Shown: piece after piece, positions 24,356 through 32,987 of the stretch
Layout of the letters: each line of letters begins with the position of its first letter
Position numbering within the stretch: position 1 is the stretch's first letter
Assembly (NCBI RefSeq): GCF_001590925.1
Contig: NZ_BCTU01000040.1
Coordinates: forward strand, 1-36,937
Direction of reading: 5' to 3'
From: Serratia plymuthica NBRC 102599
GTDB taxonomy: Bacteria > Pseudomonadota > Gammaproteobacteria > Enterobacterales > Enterobacteriaceae
Length of the DNA stretch: 36,937 bases
Made by a program: the position numbers and the translations under genes
Notes under the pieces: model-generated
The model's database searches: none
Told to the model about the DNA's origin: nothing
The model's input: the letters and a program-made list of their open reading frames with translations, nothing else

Positions 24356-25282
24356 TTATGGATTTACCGGATCCAGCCAACCGTACTTGTCTTCGGTCTT
24401 GCCGGTAAACAGGCCAAAGAATGCCTGTTGGATCTGTTTGGTCACCGGGCCGCATTTGCCGATACCGACCTGGATGCCGTCAACGCTGCGCACCGGGGTG
24501 ATTTCCGCTGCGGTGCCAGACATGAACACTTCGTCGGCCAGGTACAACGACTCGCGCGACAATACCTGCTCACGCACTTCGAAGCCCATGTCTTTCGCCA
24601 GTTTGATAATGGCGTCACGGGTGATGCCCGGCAGCGCGGAAGAGGTGAACGGCGGGGTAAACAGCACGCCGTCTTTCACTTCGAACAGGTTCTCGCCCGC
24701 CCCTTCGGAAATATAACCGTGCACGTCAAGCGCAATCCCTTCCTGATAACCGTGGCGGCGCGCTTCGCTGCCCACCAGCAAGGAGGAAAGGTAGTTACCG
24801 CCGGCCTTGGCCGCAGTTGGAATGGTATTCGGCGCTACGCGCTGCCAGGAAGAAACCATCGCATCGATGCCTTGCTCCAGCGCTTCTTCACCCAGATACG
24901 CGCCCCAAGGAAACGCCGCGATAATCACGTCGGTATTGTAACCGGCCGGCGGGTTAACCCCCATGCCGACATCGCCAACAAACACCAGCGGACGAATATA
25001 AGCACTGACCAAATTGTTTTTACGCAGCGTGGCACGGCAGGCTTCCATCAGCTCATCGACGCTGTGCGATACCGGCATGCGATAGATTTTTGCCGAGTCG
25101 TGCAGACGCTGCATATGTTCGCGGTGGCGGAATACCACCGGGCCTTTATGGGAGTCGTAGCAACGGACTCCTTCAAACACCGAAGTGCCGTAGTGCAACG
25201 CATGCGACATCACGTGCACTTTGGCGTCAGCCCAGGGAACCATCTCACCATTGAACCAAATGTAATCGGCTTTCTTCGTCAT
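24356..25282 (-). CDS. ilvE: Branched-chain amino acid aminotransferase
   Basis: This 308-residue class IV PLP aminotransferase (E. coli 309) transfers the amino group in the last step of valine, leucine and isoleucine synthesis. The PLP lysine is Lys159 in TAAKAGGNYLSSLL. Other signatures are HALHYGTSVFEGVRCY, GYISEGAGENLFEV and MSGTAAEITPV. The ATG has AAGGA upstream at suitable spacing. It is 22 bp downstream of ilvM. Its stop codon is immediately followed by a short ERIC element. Confidence 0.98.
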   Translation of the reverse strand: MTKKADYIWFNGEMVPWADAKVHVMSHALHYGTSVFEGVRCYDSHKGPVVFRHREHMQRLHDSAKIYRMPVSHSVDELMEACRATLRKNNLVSAYIRPLVFVGDVGMGVNPPAGYNTDVIIAAFPWGAYLGEEALEQGIDAMVSSWQRVAPNTIPTAAKAGGNYLSSLLVGSEARRHGYQEGIALDVHGYISEGAGENLFEVKDGVLFTPPFTSSALPGITRDAIIKLAKDMGFEVREQVLSRESLYLADEVFMSGTAAEITPVRSVDGIQVGIGKCGPVTKQIQQAFFGLFTGKTEDKYGWLDPVNP

Positions 25283-25304
25283 TATTCTTTATCCTTCTCG
25301 CGCC

Positions 25305-25562
25305 TTAGGCGCGTATTTGTTGTGATGTTGGTTGCTGGATCTCAACGCAGGAGACGTCCATCAGTTTGCTTAACTGTGATGACAGTAGATCCACCGGGCG
25401 CTGGCTGGCAACGGTCAATTCAATATTGATGTTGTCGGTATTCACCGCTGAAACCATATTCATAGCACAAACCTGAAAGCCGCGATGACGCACGACGCGC
25501 AATACGCGCTCTAACATTTCAGGACGAAAACGTGCCTGGATCGAGAGTTGATGCTGCATCAT
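25305..25562 (-). CDS. ilvM: Acetolactate synthase II small subunit
   Basis: This 85-residue protein (E. coli 87) is a single ACT domain: [33 protein letters not shown]. It is the regulatory/stabilising subunit of acetohydroxyacid synthase II. Its ATG overlaps the ilvG stop codon by 4 bp (ATGA), which implies coupled translation of the two subunits. Confidence 0.96.
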   Translation of the reverse strand: MMQHQLSIQARFRPEMLERVLRVVRHRGFQVCAMNMVSAVNTDNINIELTVASQRPVDLLSSQLSKLMDVSCVEIQQPTSQQIRA

Positions 25563-27205
25563 GACATTTTCTCCAACATGGTTTCGTTGCCGGCGCCCGG
25601 CGGTACCAGCGGCCAGACGTTTTCGAGTTCATCAATGGACACATGCAGCAGATAAGGCCCTTCGCTGTTGAGTAAGGCGTCGAGAGCGTCTGCCACTTGG
25701 TCTTTGCGGGTAATGCGCTGGCCGGGAATACCGAAGGCATTGGCCAACATCAGGAAATCGGGGTTATCGGACAGGTTGGTTTCACTGTAACGACCGTCAA
25801 AAAACAGCTGCTGCCACTGTCGAACCATGCCTAAACGCTGGTTATCCAGTAAAACGATTTTCACTGGCAGCTGTTTTCGTTTTATGGTACCCAGTTCTTG
25901 CACGTTCATCATGAAGGAACCGTCGCCCGACACGCAGATCACCGTATCCTGCGGCCGTGCCATTTGGGCCCCCACCGCGGCCGGCACGCCGAACCCCATG
26001 GTGCCCAGACCGCTGGACGTGATGAAGTTTTCCGGGTGTTCAAAGGTCATGTGCTGGGCGGTCCACATCTGGTGCTGGCCCACGTCGGTGGTAACCACAG
26101 TATTGGCCGGTTTGCGCTCGGACAACTGTTTCAGCAGCAGCGGCGCGTAGATCGGCTGGCCTGGGTGATCGTAACGCCAGGTATGGGTTTCTTTCAGCTC
26201 AGCGACCCGCTGCTGCCAGGCGCTGATATTCAACGGCTGTTGCAGAGCCGGCAGCAAAGCTTTCAAATCGCCCTGCAATGCCACGTGCGCCTGACGCAGC
26301 TTGCTCATCTCCGCCGGGTCGATATCCATGTGGATCACCTTGGCGTGCGGTGCGAACGCGTTCAGTTTGCCGGTCACGCGATCGTCAAAACGCGCGCCGA
26401 CGGCGATCAGCAAATCGCATTCCTGCACCGCCAGGTTGGCGGCCTTGGTTCCATGCATGCCCAGCATGCCGAGATAATAGGCGTGTTCCGCGTCTGGCGC
26501 GCCCAGCCCTTTCAACGTGGCGACGCTTGGCATCTGAGTCACGGCGATAAACTCGCGCAACGCCGGCACCGCCTGCGCCATGCCAACTCCACCGCCAACG
26601 TACAGCATCGGTTTGTGCGCCTGCGCCAACAACTCCGCGGCTTGCACCAGCTCTGCCGCCGGGTAGTTCAGTTCTTCCACTACCGGCATCAGGTGAGGAT
26701 GCAGATCACCCTGTGCCAGCTGGATGTCTTTCGGGATATCGATCAGCACCGGGCCTGGACGACCGCTGCCGGCGATGGCGAAGGCTTCCGCCATGATGCC
26801 CGGCAGCGCGTCCAGTGATTCCACCAGGAAGCTGTGTTTGGTGCAGGCCAGAGACAGGCCGAGAACATCGATCTCCTGAAAAGCATCGGTGCCGATCAGC
26901 GCAGAACCTACCTGACCGGTGATAGCCACGACCGGCACAGAGTCCAGCAGCGCATCGGCCAGGCCGGTGATCAGATTGGTGGCGCCAGGGCCGGAGGTAG
27001 CGATACAAACGCCGACTTTGCCGGTTGAACGGGCATAGCCGATGGCGGCCATTGCGGCGCCTTGTTCGTGGCGGCACAGCAGGTGTTCCACCCCGCCGTC
27101 ATACAATGCATCGTAAACCGGCATGATTGCGCCACCCGGATAGCCGAATACCGTATCAACTCCCTGCGCACGCAACGCTTGTACTACCCACTGAGCCCCA
27201 TTCAT
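25559..27205 (-). CDS. ilvG: Acetolactate synthase II large subunit, intact
   Basis: This 548-residue ThDP enzyme condenses pyruvate with pyruvate or 2-ketobutyrate. The catalytic Glu47 is in [11 protein letters not shown]. The ThDP/Mg motif [21 protein letters not shown] and the 2-ketobutyrate-selecting Trp in [10 protein letters not shown] are present. The frame is uninterrupted, in contrast to E. coli K-12, whose ilvG is frameshifted. This isozyme is insensitive to valine, so valine resistance is expected. It is the first structural gene after the ilvL attenuator, with about 90 bp between the attenuator T-run and the start codon. Confidence 0.98.
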   Translation of the reverse strand: MNGAQWVVQALRAQGVDTVFGYPGGAIMPVYDALYDGGVEHLLCRHEQGAAMAAIGYARSTGKVGVCIATSGPGATNLITGLADALLDSVPVVAITGQVGSALIGTDAFQEIDVLGLSLACTKHSFLVESLDALPGIMAEAFAIAGSGRPGPVLIDIPKDIQLAQGDLHPHLMPVVEELNYPAAELVQAAELLAQAHKPMLYVGGGVGMAQAVPALREFIAVTQMPSVATLKGLGAPDAEHAYYLGMLGMHGTKAANLAVQECDLLIAVGARFDDRVTGKLNAFAPHAKVIHMDIDPAEMSKLRQAHVALQGDLKALLPALQQPLNISAWQQRVAELKETHTWRYDHPGQPIYAPLLLKQLSERKPANTVVTTDVGQHQMWTAQHMTFEHPENFITSSGLGTMGFGVPAAVGAQMARPQDTVICVSGDGSFMMNVQELGTIKRKQLPVKIVLLDNQRLGMVRQWQQLFFDGRYSETNLSDNPDFLMLANAFGIPGQRITRKDQVADALDALLNSEGPYLLHVSIDELENVWPLVPPGAGNETMLEKMS

Positions 27206-27292
27206 GGTTATTTCCTCGCCTTACTTCGACAACTACAGAATTTTGTTCTGTTATTCATTCTCTGATCCTTGCTTCACTTTTCTTATGCCAAT

Positions 27293-27324
27293 AAAAAACC
27301 CCCGGACCTTACGGTGCGGGGGTT
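27293..27324 (-). terminator. ilv operon attenuator
   Basis: On the minus strand AACCCCCGCACC, a short loop and GGTCCGGGGGTT, followed by TTTTAT, form the transcription attenuator. It has the same C-C mismatch as the E. coli ilvGMEDA attenuator. It lies 23 nt after the ilvL stop codon and about 90 nt before ilvG. Confidence 0.93.
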
Positions 27325-27347
27325 CTCTTGCGATTCCGGCTTGTTTT

Positions 27348-27446
27348 CTAAGCCTTTCTTCGTCCAAGTGCAGCCCCGCACGGTGGGATAATAATCACCA
27401 CCACGCTAATCACGACTAGGCTAATCACTTGGGCAAAGGCTTTCAT
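27348..27446 (-). CDS. ilvL: ilv operon leader peptide
   Basis: A 32-codon ORF starts at ATG 27446 and ends at TAG 27348. Its sequence begins MKAFAQVISLVVISVVVIII and ends PPCGAALGRRKA. It is the same length as E. coli IlvL and differs mainly in the first six and last residues. It has 17 or so Ile, Val and Leu codons in its central run. Ribosome stalling at these codons when charged tRNA-Ile, -Val or -Leu is scarce prevents formation of the attenuator hairpin and lets transcription continue into ilvG. Confidence 0.95.
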   Translation of the reverse strand: MKAFAQVISLVVISVVVIIIPPCGAALGRRKA

Positions 27447-27489
27447 AATAGGTTTGTTCACTGTGCTCGTTTCGAACTAATGCCTACAG

Positions 27490-27518
27490 AGGTACCATAG
27501 TCACGCTCGACATGACAA
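27490..27518 (-). promoter_or_regulatory. Probable ilvLGMEDA promoter
   Basis: On the minus strand TTGTCA (27518-27513) and GTACCT (27495-27490), 17 bp apart, lie about 45 bp before ilvL. The block TATGGTACCTCTGTAGGCATT resembles the E. coli ilv promoter/start region (TATGGTAACTCTTTAGGCATT). A run of A residues lies just upstream of the -35. Confidence 0.5.
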
Positions 27519-27579
27519 CACTTTTTTTGCGTTATTATTCGACGCAATCTGGTCATACCTCACGCAAACTACCGCGATT

Positions 27580-28812
27580 TCAAACGTTAGCATGCAGGCT
27601 TGGGGTTTTCACCTCACCAGAGATTGCCTTGCCGCGCGTATCCTTGCCGAAGAACACCAACAGTGCGATAACAATCGCCACCGTGCCGGCAATGATCGCC
27701 ATCGCCAGCCCATAGTTGTGGCCATTGTGAGCGGCAATCGTTGCCTGCAATGTCGCGTTCACCGACGCAATCAGATTGCCCAACTGGTAAACGAACCCCG
27801 GCAGCACCGCACGGGTGTTGGCCGGTACCAGCTCGGTGAGATAGCTCGGAACCACGCCCCAGGCGCCCTGCACCATGAATTGCATCAAAAATGCGCCAAT
27901 CCCGAGCATCAGCGAACCGCTGGAAAACGCCCACAGCGGGATCACCGGCAAGGCCAGCAGCGCAGCGATGATAATCGCTTTCCTGCGGCCGATTTTTTCC
28001 GACAGCGCACCGAAGAAAACCCCGCCGATAATTGACGCGATATTGTAGCTAATAGCGATGATGCTGACGGTTTTAGCATCAAAACCATGCTGAACTTTCA
28101 GGAACACCGGATACATATCCTGGGTGCCGTGCGAGAAGAAATTAAACGCGGCCATCAGCAGCACCAGATAGCCGCACAGTTTCCAATGGCTCTTCAGCAC
28201 CGGCAACAACGCGCTGCTTTCCTTGCGTTCACGCGCCGCCAGCCACACCGGCGATTCCTGTACGCAATAGTAAATAAACGGCAACAGCAAAACCGGCGCT
28301 GCACCGATAACAAACATGCCACGCCAACCCACCACCTCAAACAGCAGGCCGTATACCACTGCCGCCAACAAATAACCAAACGGATAACCAGCCTGGAAAA
28401 TCCCCGACATCAGGCCGCGTGAACGGTCCGGGATGGTTTCCATCGCCAGCGATGACGCCACACCCCAGATCCCGCCCATAGCCACGCCGTACAATACCCG
28501 TAACAGCAAAAATACCGTCAGCGACGGCGCCGCAGCGGACAGCAGCTCAAACACCGAGAAGAACACGATATTCAGCATCAAAATCGGTTTGCGGCCGTAT
28601 TTTTCCGCCGCGCGGCCGAAGATCAGCGCGCCGATCGGACGTACTGCCAGCGTCAGCAGGATCGCCAGCGTCACTTCTTCCATGCCGACATGAAAAGATT
28701 GCGCGATATCGCTGAGCAAAAACACCAGCACGAAGAAATCAAACGCATCGAGCGTCCAGCTTGAAAAGCTGGCGATAGCCGCATTGCGTTGCTGCGGGGT
28801 CCAACCAAACAT
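27580..28812 (-). CDS. MFS transporter, SHS (sialate/carboxylate:H+ symporter)-like
   Basis: This 410-residue protein has about 12 membrane segments. The first, SSWTLDAFDFFVLVFLLSDIA, is typical of the SHS branch of the MFS (lactate, sialate and aromatic acid symporters). The loop-2/3 motif GRAAEKYGRKP and its repeat GALSEKIGRRKA are present, as is GGIWGVASSLAMETIPDRSRG. A monocarboxylate or aromatic acid is the likely substrate class, but it cannot be fixed from sequence. It lies between comM (divergent) and the ilv promoter. No terminator is seen after it, so readthrough into the ilv operon is possible. E. coli has no gene between ilvL and comM. Confidence 0.88.
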   Translation of the reverse strand: MFGWTPQQRNAAIASFSSWTLDAFDFFVLVFLLSDIAQSFHVGMEEVTLAILLTLAVRPIGALIFGRAAEKYGRKPILMLNIVFFSVFELLSAAAPSLTVFLLLRVLYGVAMGGIWGVASSLAMETIPDRSRGLMSGIFQAGYPFGYLLAAVVYGLLFEVVGWRGMFVIGAAPVLLLPFIYYCVQESPVWLAARERKESSALLPVLKSHWKLCGYLVLLMAAFNFFSHGTQDMYPVFLKVQHGFDAKTVSIIAISYNIASIIGGVFFGALSEKIGRRKAIIIAALLALPVIPLWAFSSGSLMLGIGAFLMQFMVQGAWGVVPSYLTELVPANTRAVLPGFVYQLGNLIASVNATLQATIAAHNGHNYGLAMAIIAGTVAIVIALLVFFGKDTRGKAISGEVKTPSLHANV

Positions 28813-29153
28813 AGTGTTATCCCTACTCTCGCGTACGAAGTCATGAGGTTTAGCGGCTGCCGTGGCGGAACGCGTCGGCGGTCGGAGTTTGTTAATTAAA
28901 GGGATTTTATTTTAACTAATTGTTAAATACACCCATCCCACCTCCGTCTGCAACAGGGCTAGCCCGCTAATGTGTTGCAGCGTTCGCGTAATTGTTAAGG
29001 GGTATTGCCATCACTTGCGATGCGCTTCGCAAAATATTTATATCCAATTGAAATAAAAGATCTAAATTACGAGCCTTTACGCAAACTCTTTAACGCTGCC
29101 GCGCTCCGGGGGCGCGAATCCCGCATCATGTTGCCTTCAGAAAGGAGAGCAAT
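28813..29153. other. Divergent intergenic region between the MFS gene and comM
   Basis: This 341-base region should contain the promoters of both divergent genes. It is AT-rich around 28890-28930 and includes a perfect palindrome (28911-28927). Near comM it ends in a good ribosome binding site. No small gene or repeat family was recognised. Confidence 0.5.
28911..28927. promoter_or_regulatory. Candidate operator palindrome upstream of the MFS gene
   Basis: TTTAACTAATTGTTAAA has perfect 6-bp arms (TTTAAC/GTTAAA) around TAATT. It lies about 100 bp before the MFS start, in the divergent region. The protein that would bind it is unknown. Confidence 0.35.
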
Positions 29154-30677
29154 ATGTCACTGGCGGTTATCTATACCCGGGCAACGATGGGCGTTCAGGC
29201 CCCTTCGGTGACGGTCGAAGTACATATCAGTAACGGGCTACCCGGCCTGACGATGGTCGGTCTGCCGGAAACTACAGTGAAAGAAGCCCGCGATCGGGTA
29301 CGCAGCGCGTTGATCAACAACGGTTTCACCTTTCCCGCCCGACGCATCACCGTCAACCTGGCTCCAGCCGATCTTCCCAAAGAGGGCGGCCGTTACGATC
29401 TGCCTATTGCCCTGGCAATCCTCGCCGCCTCCGAACAGTTGCCGGCCGATCAGCTGGCGCGCTATGAGTTCCTTGGGGAGCTGGCGCTCTCCGGCGCTCT
29501 GCGGGGAGTAAGCGGCGCGATACCGGCCGCGTTGGCGGCAATGGATGCCGGAAGACAGCTGATTCTGGCGTCAGCCAATGGTAAGGAAGTGGGTCTGATT
29601 GCACAGAGTGAAAGCCGGGTTGCGGAACATCTGCTGGAAGTGTGCGCCTTTCTGTTGGGCAAAGGCGATTTACCGGGGGCCAGCGCCCCGGCTCCCGCCG
29701 AACCCCGGCAGGAACCCGCCGATTTGCAGGATATTCTGGGCCAGGAACAGGCCAAGCGTGCGCTGGAGATCGCCGCAGCAGGGGGGCATAACCTGTTGCT
29801 GGTCGGCCCGCCGGGTACCGGGAAAACCATGTTGGCCAGCCGCCTGAACGGCCTGCTGCCACCGCTGACCGACCGGGAGGCGCTGGAAAGCGTGGCCGTA
29901 GCCAGCCTGCTGCATCACCCTGCCGAAACGCTGCCATGGCGCCAGCGGCCATTTCGCGCACCGCATCACAGCGCCTCAATGGTTGCGCTGGTCGGCGGTG
30001 GCTCACTGCCGCGGCCGGGGGAAATCTCCATGGCGCACAACGGCGTACTGTTTCTGGACGAGTTGCCGGAATTCGAACGGCGCGTGCTGGATGCCCTGCG
30101 TGAACCGCTGGAGTCTGGCGAAATCGTCATTTCACGCGCCAGCGCCAAGGTTTGTTTCCCGGCCAGGGTGCAGTTGATCGCCGCAATGAATCCCAGCCCG
30201 ACAGGACACTACCAGGGCATGCATAACCGCGCGTCGCCGCAACAGGTCCTGCGCTATCTCGGGCGGCTTTCAGGGCCGTTTCTCGATCGTTTCGATTTAT
30301 CGATTGAGGTGCCGTTGCTGCCGCCAGGCGTGCTCAGTAAAAAGCGCGCCGGAGGAGAAAGCAGCATTCAGGTACGTGAACGGGTATTGCAGGCGCGTGA
30401 AAGGCAACTCTGCCGAGCAGGAAAAATCAACGCCCTGTTGAGTAATCCCGAAGTCGAACGGGATTGTACGCTCAGCGCACCGGATGCCGATTTTCTTGAG
30501 ACGACGTTAAACAAGTTGGGATTATCGGTTCGTGCCTGGCAACGAATTTTAAAAGTGGCACGCACGCTCGCGGATTTGGCGGGGGATCGGGATATTGATA
30601 AGCGCCACCTGAGCGAAGCGCTTGGCTACCGTTGTATGGACCGACTGTTGCTGCAGCTGCACCGCAGCCTGGAATAA
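29154..30677 (+). CDS. comM: ComM/YifB, AAA+ Mg-chelatase-like helicase
   Basis: This 507-residue protein has an N-terminal Lon-protease-like domain (residues 1-165, with VGLPETTVKEARDRVRSALINNG). An AAA+ Mg-chelatase-like ATPase follows, with Walker A GPPGTGKT at 218-225 and Walker B GVLFLDELPEF. A C-terminal lid domain completes it. ComM is a hexameric branch-migration helicase that helps integrate DNA during transformation in Vibrio, and it is widely conserved. E. coli yifB occupies the same site next to ilvL. AAGGAG lies 7 nt before the ATG. Confidence 0.96.
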   Translation: MSLAVIYTRATMGVQAPSVTVEVHISNGLPGLTMVGLPETTVKEARDRVRSALINNGFTFPARRITVNLAPADLPKEGGRYDLPIALAILAASEQLPADQLARYEFLGELALSGALRGVSGAIPAALAAMDAGRQLILASANGKEVGLIAQSESRVAEHLLEVCAFLLGKGDLPGASAPAPAEPRQEPADLQDILGQEQAKRALEIAAAGGHNLLLVGPPGTGKTMLASRLNGLLPPLTDREALESVAVASLLHHPAETLPWRQRPFRAPHHSASMVALVGGGSLPRPGEISMAHNGVLFLDELPEFERRVLDALREPLESGEIVISRASAKVCFPARVQLIAAMNPSPTGHYQGMHNRASPQQVLRYLGRLSGPFLDRFDLSIEVPLLPPGVLSKKRAGGESSIQVRERVLQARERQLCRAGKINALLSNPEVERDCTLSAPDADFLETTLNKLGLSVRAWQRILKVARTLADLAGDRDIDKRHLSEALGYRCMDRLLLQLHRSLE

Positions 30678-30698
30678 AAATGGGGCCCGCAGGCCCCA
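30676..30698 (-). terminator. Terminator of maoP, overlapping the comM 3' end
   Basis: On the minus strand TGGGGCC-TGCG-GGCCCCA is followed by TTTTTATT. It lies 6 nt after the maoP stop, and its T-run overlaps the comM stop codon. In the comM direction it has no T-run. Confidence 0.8.
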
Positions 30699-30704
30699 TC
30701 GTTA

Positions 30705-31043
30705 TCAATCGTCGCTTTCGGTGTAGTCTTCCACCGCATCAGCCTGCGGCTTGCCACCAGACAGGGTATGGAATTTTTTCGGGCGACGTGTGCGCGCCAG
30801 ATATTTAGCCCATACTTTTTCCTGCTCGGTTACCGGCTCACGCTCACCGTGGCACACTGCGACGAACAGCTGTTCTTCTTCAGTGGCTGGCTGGCGTTTG
30901 CCTGCGTCCAACTCGTTGAACGCATACCCGAAGCGCTCTAGCAATTGCGCCTCTTTAATGGTGAAATCGCCGTGACGGGAGAACCCGCGAGGATAATGTT
31001 TATTATCAAAAAAACGATTGGTCGTGGTGAAGCTATCCGCCAT
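30705..31043 (-). CDS. maoP: MaoP (YifE), Ori macrodomain organisation protein
   Basis: This 112-residue protein matches E. coli YifE/MaoP in size, sequence type ([20 protein letters not shown] at the start; [17 protein letters not shown] near the end) and position between comM and hdfR. In E. coli MaoP, together with a 17-bp site maoS near the gene, is needed to constrain the Ori macrodomain of the chromosome. ATG 31043 is chosen: AGGAG lies 8 nt upstream and the start MADSF matches E. coli. The frame extends to 31127 without a ribosome binding site. It is divergent from hdfR across 119 bp. Confidence 0.95.
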   Translation of the reverse strand: MADSFTTTNRFFDNKHYPRGFSRHGDFTIKEAQLLERFGYAFNELDAGKRQPATEEEQLFVAVCHGEREPVTEQEKVWAKYLARTRRPKKFHTLSGGKPQADAVEDYTESDD

Positions 31044-31162
31044 CTGACACGCTCCTAATTCTCTCATGGCCGTGCTGTTTATGGCGCGGAGTATTAGATA
31101 GGCTTGACATTGTGTAAAACAAAACATTTAAATCTTAACGATAAAAATTTCTGGAGATAGGT

Positions 31163-31990
31163 GTGGATACCGAATTACTGAAAACCTTTTTGGAGGTCAG
31201 TAGAACGCGTCACTTTGGCCGAGCCGCGGAATCCTTGTACTTAACGCAGTCTGCGGTCAGTTTCCGCATCCGCCAGTTAGAAAACCAATTAGGCGCGAAT
31301 TTATTCACCCGTCACCGTAACAATATCCGCCTGACGCCAGCCGGAGAGCGGCTTCTGCCCTATGCTGAGAGCCTGATGACAACCTGGCAATTGGCAAAAA
31401 AAGAGGTGGTGCGTTCGTTGCAGCATACCGAGTTATCCATCGGTGCCACCGCATCTTTGTGGGAGGCCTACCTAACCCCGTGGCTGCAATCGCTCTATCA
31501 GCAACGTGAAGCGTTACAACTTGAAGCCAGGGTTGCGCTACGGCATTCTTTGGTAAAACAGCTGCATGAAAGACAGCTCGATTTGCTCATCACGACCGAG
31601 CCGCCAAAGATGGATGAGCTGGCCAGCCAGCTGCTGGGTAATTTCTCGCTGAGGCTGTTCTCTTCTACCCTACGCGATAAGCATGCGCCGATGCCGTATA
31701 TCAAACTGGAATGGGGGGCCGACTTTCATCCGCAAGAAAGCCGCATGTTGGAAAGCGATACTCTGCCGGTGCTTACCACCACCTCGGCACACCTGACCCG
31801 CCAGTTACTGGAAACCACCGGCGGCTGCGCCTTCCTGCCCAGCCAGTGGGAGAAGGACTATCCACAGTTGGTCGCAACCCCCGAAATCCCGGCGATTATC
31901 CGCCCGCTGTACGCTGTGTGGCTGCAAAATAGCGACCAGCAGCCACTCATCCGGCAATTGCTGAAAATACCTTTAAACACCGCAGCCTAA
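31163..31990 (+). CDS. hdfR: HdfR, LysR-type regulator of flhDC
   Basis: This 275-residue LysR-type regulator has an N-terminus nearly identical to E. coli HdfR ([20 protein letters not shown], then [20 protein letters not shown]) over the first 70 residues. The effector domain is more divergent. HdfR represses the flagellar master operon flhDC in E. coli. The start is GTG 31163, with GGAG 6 nt upstream, and no ATG fits. It is divergent from maoP. It converges on yjfF with only 4 bp between the stop codons, so the two transcripts must overlap. Confidence 0.95.
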   Translation: MDTELLKTFLEVSRTRHFGRAAESLYLTQSAVSFRIRQLENQLGANLFTRHRNNIRLTPAGERLLPYAESLMTTWQLAKKEVVRSLQHTELSIGATASLWEAYLTPWLQSLYQQREALQLEARVALRHSLVKQLHERQLDLLITTEPPKMDELASQLLGNFSLRLFSSTLRDKHAPMPYIKLEWGADFHPQESRMLESDTLPVLTTTSAHLTRQLLETTGGCAFLPSQWEKDYPQLVATPEIPAIIRPLYAVWLQNSDQQPLIRQLLKIPLNTAA

Positions 31991-31994
31991 GACG

Positions 31995-32987
31995 CTATAA
32001 CGGCTTTAGTCGGGGATGGCGTGGTTTGGTTCGTCTGTTGAGCCAAAATGCGCTCATCGCCTTCTGGAGGCCGATAAAGCAGAACAGCAGGATACCGATG
32101 ACGATTTTGGTCCACCATGAGCTAAGCGTACCGTCGAAGGTAATATAGCTCTGAATCAGCCCCTGGATCAGCACGCCAAACAGCGTGCCCAGCACGGTGC
32201 CGACACCGCCGGTCAACAAAGTGCCACCAATCACCACGGCGGCAATGGCATCCAGCTCCACACCGCTTGCCGCCAGCGCATAGCCCGCAGAGGTATATAA
32301 CGAGAAAATAATCCCGGACAGCGCCGCCAGCGTGCCTGAAAGCATATAAATCAGCACAGTGGTGCGTTGTACCGGCACACCCATTAATGCCGCAGATACC
32401 CGATTGCCGCCGATGGCATAGACGTTATGGCCGAAGCGCGTGCGGTGCGCCAGTACCATGCCAACCGCCACCACCAACAGCATCACCAGCGCTAACAGCG
32501 TGAAGCGACCACCACCCGGCAGTTTCCAGGCGTAGTTCGCCAGCGTCGCATACAGCGGATGATCAATGGGTATCGACTCTTCCGAAAGGATAAAACTCAT
32601 GCCGCGTACGAAGAACATCCCAGCCAGCGTGATGATAAATGCCGGTAGCTTGAGCGCATCAATGATCCAGCCCATCAGAGCGCCAAACGACGCCCCCATC
32701 AACAGAGCAATGACGAACGCATAGCCCGGTGCAATGCCGTAAACGCCGATCAGCTTGGCCAACAATACGCCGGTGAAGGCGATCACCGAGCCAACCGACA
32801 GATCGATACCGCCGGAAAGGATCACAAACGTCATCCCCACCGCCACAATGCCGAGAAACGCGTTGTCTGTCAGTAAATCGCACCATACCCGTGTTGACGC
32901 AAAGCTGGGGAACTGGGTGAGACAAAACCCGTAGCCCAGAAGAAAGACCACGAGGGTAATCAACAGTGACAGATTACGTTTGATCAT
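31995..32987 (-). CDS. yjfF: Galactofuranose ABC transporter permease YjfF
   Basis: This 330-residue inner membrane permease is of the RbsC-like (AraH/RbsC) type, with about nine membrane segments. The permease signature GIVAVGMTFVILSGGIDLSVGSVIAFTGV, seen in parts, and AVVIGGTLLTGGVGTVLGT are present. It pairs with YtfT to form the channel for D-galactofuranose in E. coli. Its ATG overlaps the ytfT stop by 4 bp (ATGA), with AAGGAG 9 nt upstream. It is the last gene of ytfQRT-yjfF. The specificity is inferred from orthology. Confidence 0.93.
   Translation of the reverse strand: MIKRNLSLLITLVVFLLGYGFCLTQFPSFASTRVWCDLLTDNAFLGIVAVGMTFVILSGGIDLSVGSVIAFTGVLLAKLIGVYGIAPGYAFVIALLMGASFGALMGWIIDALKLPAFIITLAGMFFVRGMSFILSEESIPIDHPLYATLANYAWKLPGGGRFTLLALVMLLVVAVGMVLAHRTRFGHNVYAIGGNRVSAALMGVPVQRTTVLIYMLSGTLAALSGIIFSLYTSAGYALAASGVELDAIAAVVIGGTLLTGGVGTVLGTLFGVLIQGLIQSYITFDGTLSSWWTKIVIGILLFCFIGLQKAMSAFWLNRRTKPRHPRLKPL

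Noticed and set aside
25559-27205. E. coli K-12-type frameshift in ilvG
   Set aside because: Looked for and not found; the frame is continuous from the start to the overlap with ilvM.
27204-27419. Plus-strand ORF across the ilv leader
   Set aside because: It runs antisense through the attenuator and the ilvL gene, which are clearly conserved on the minus strand.
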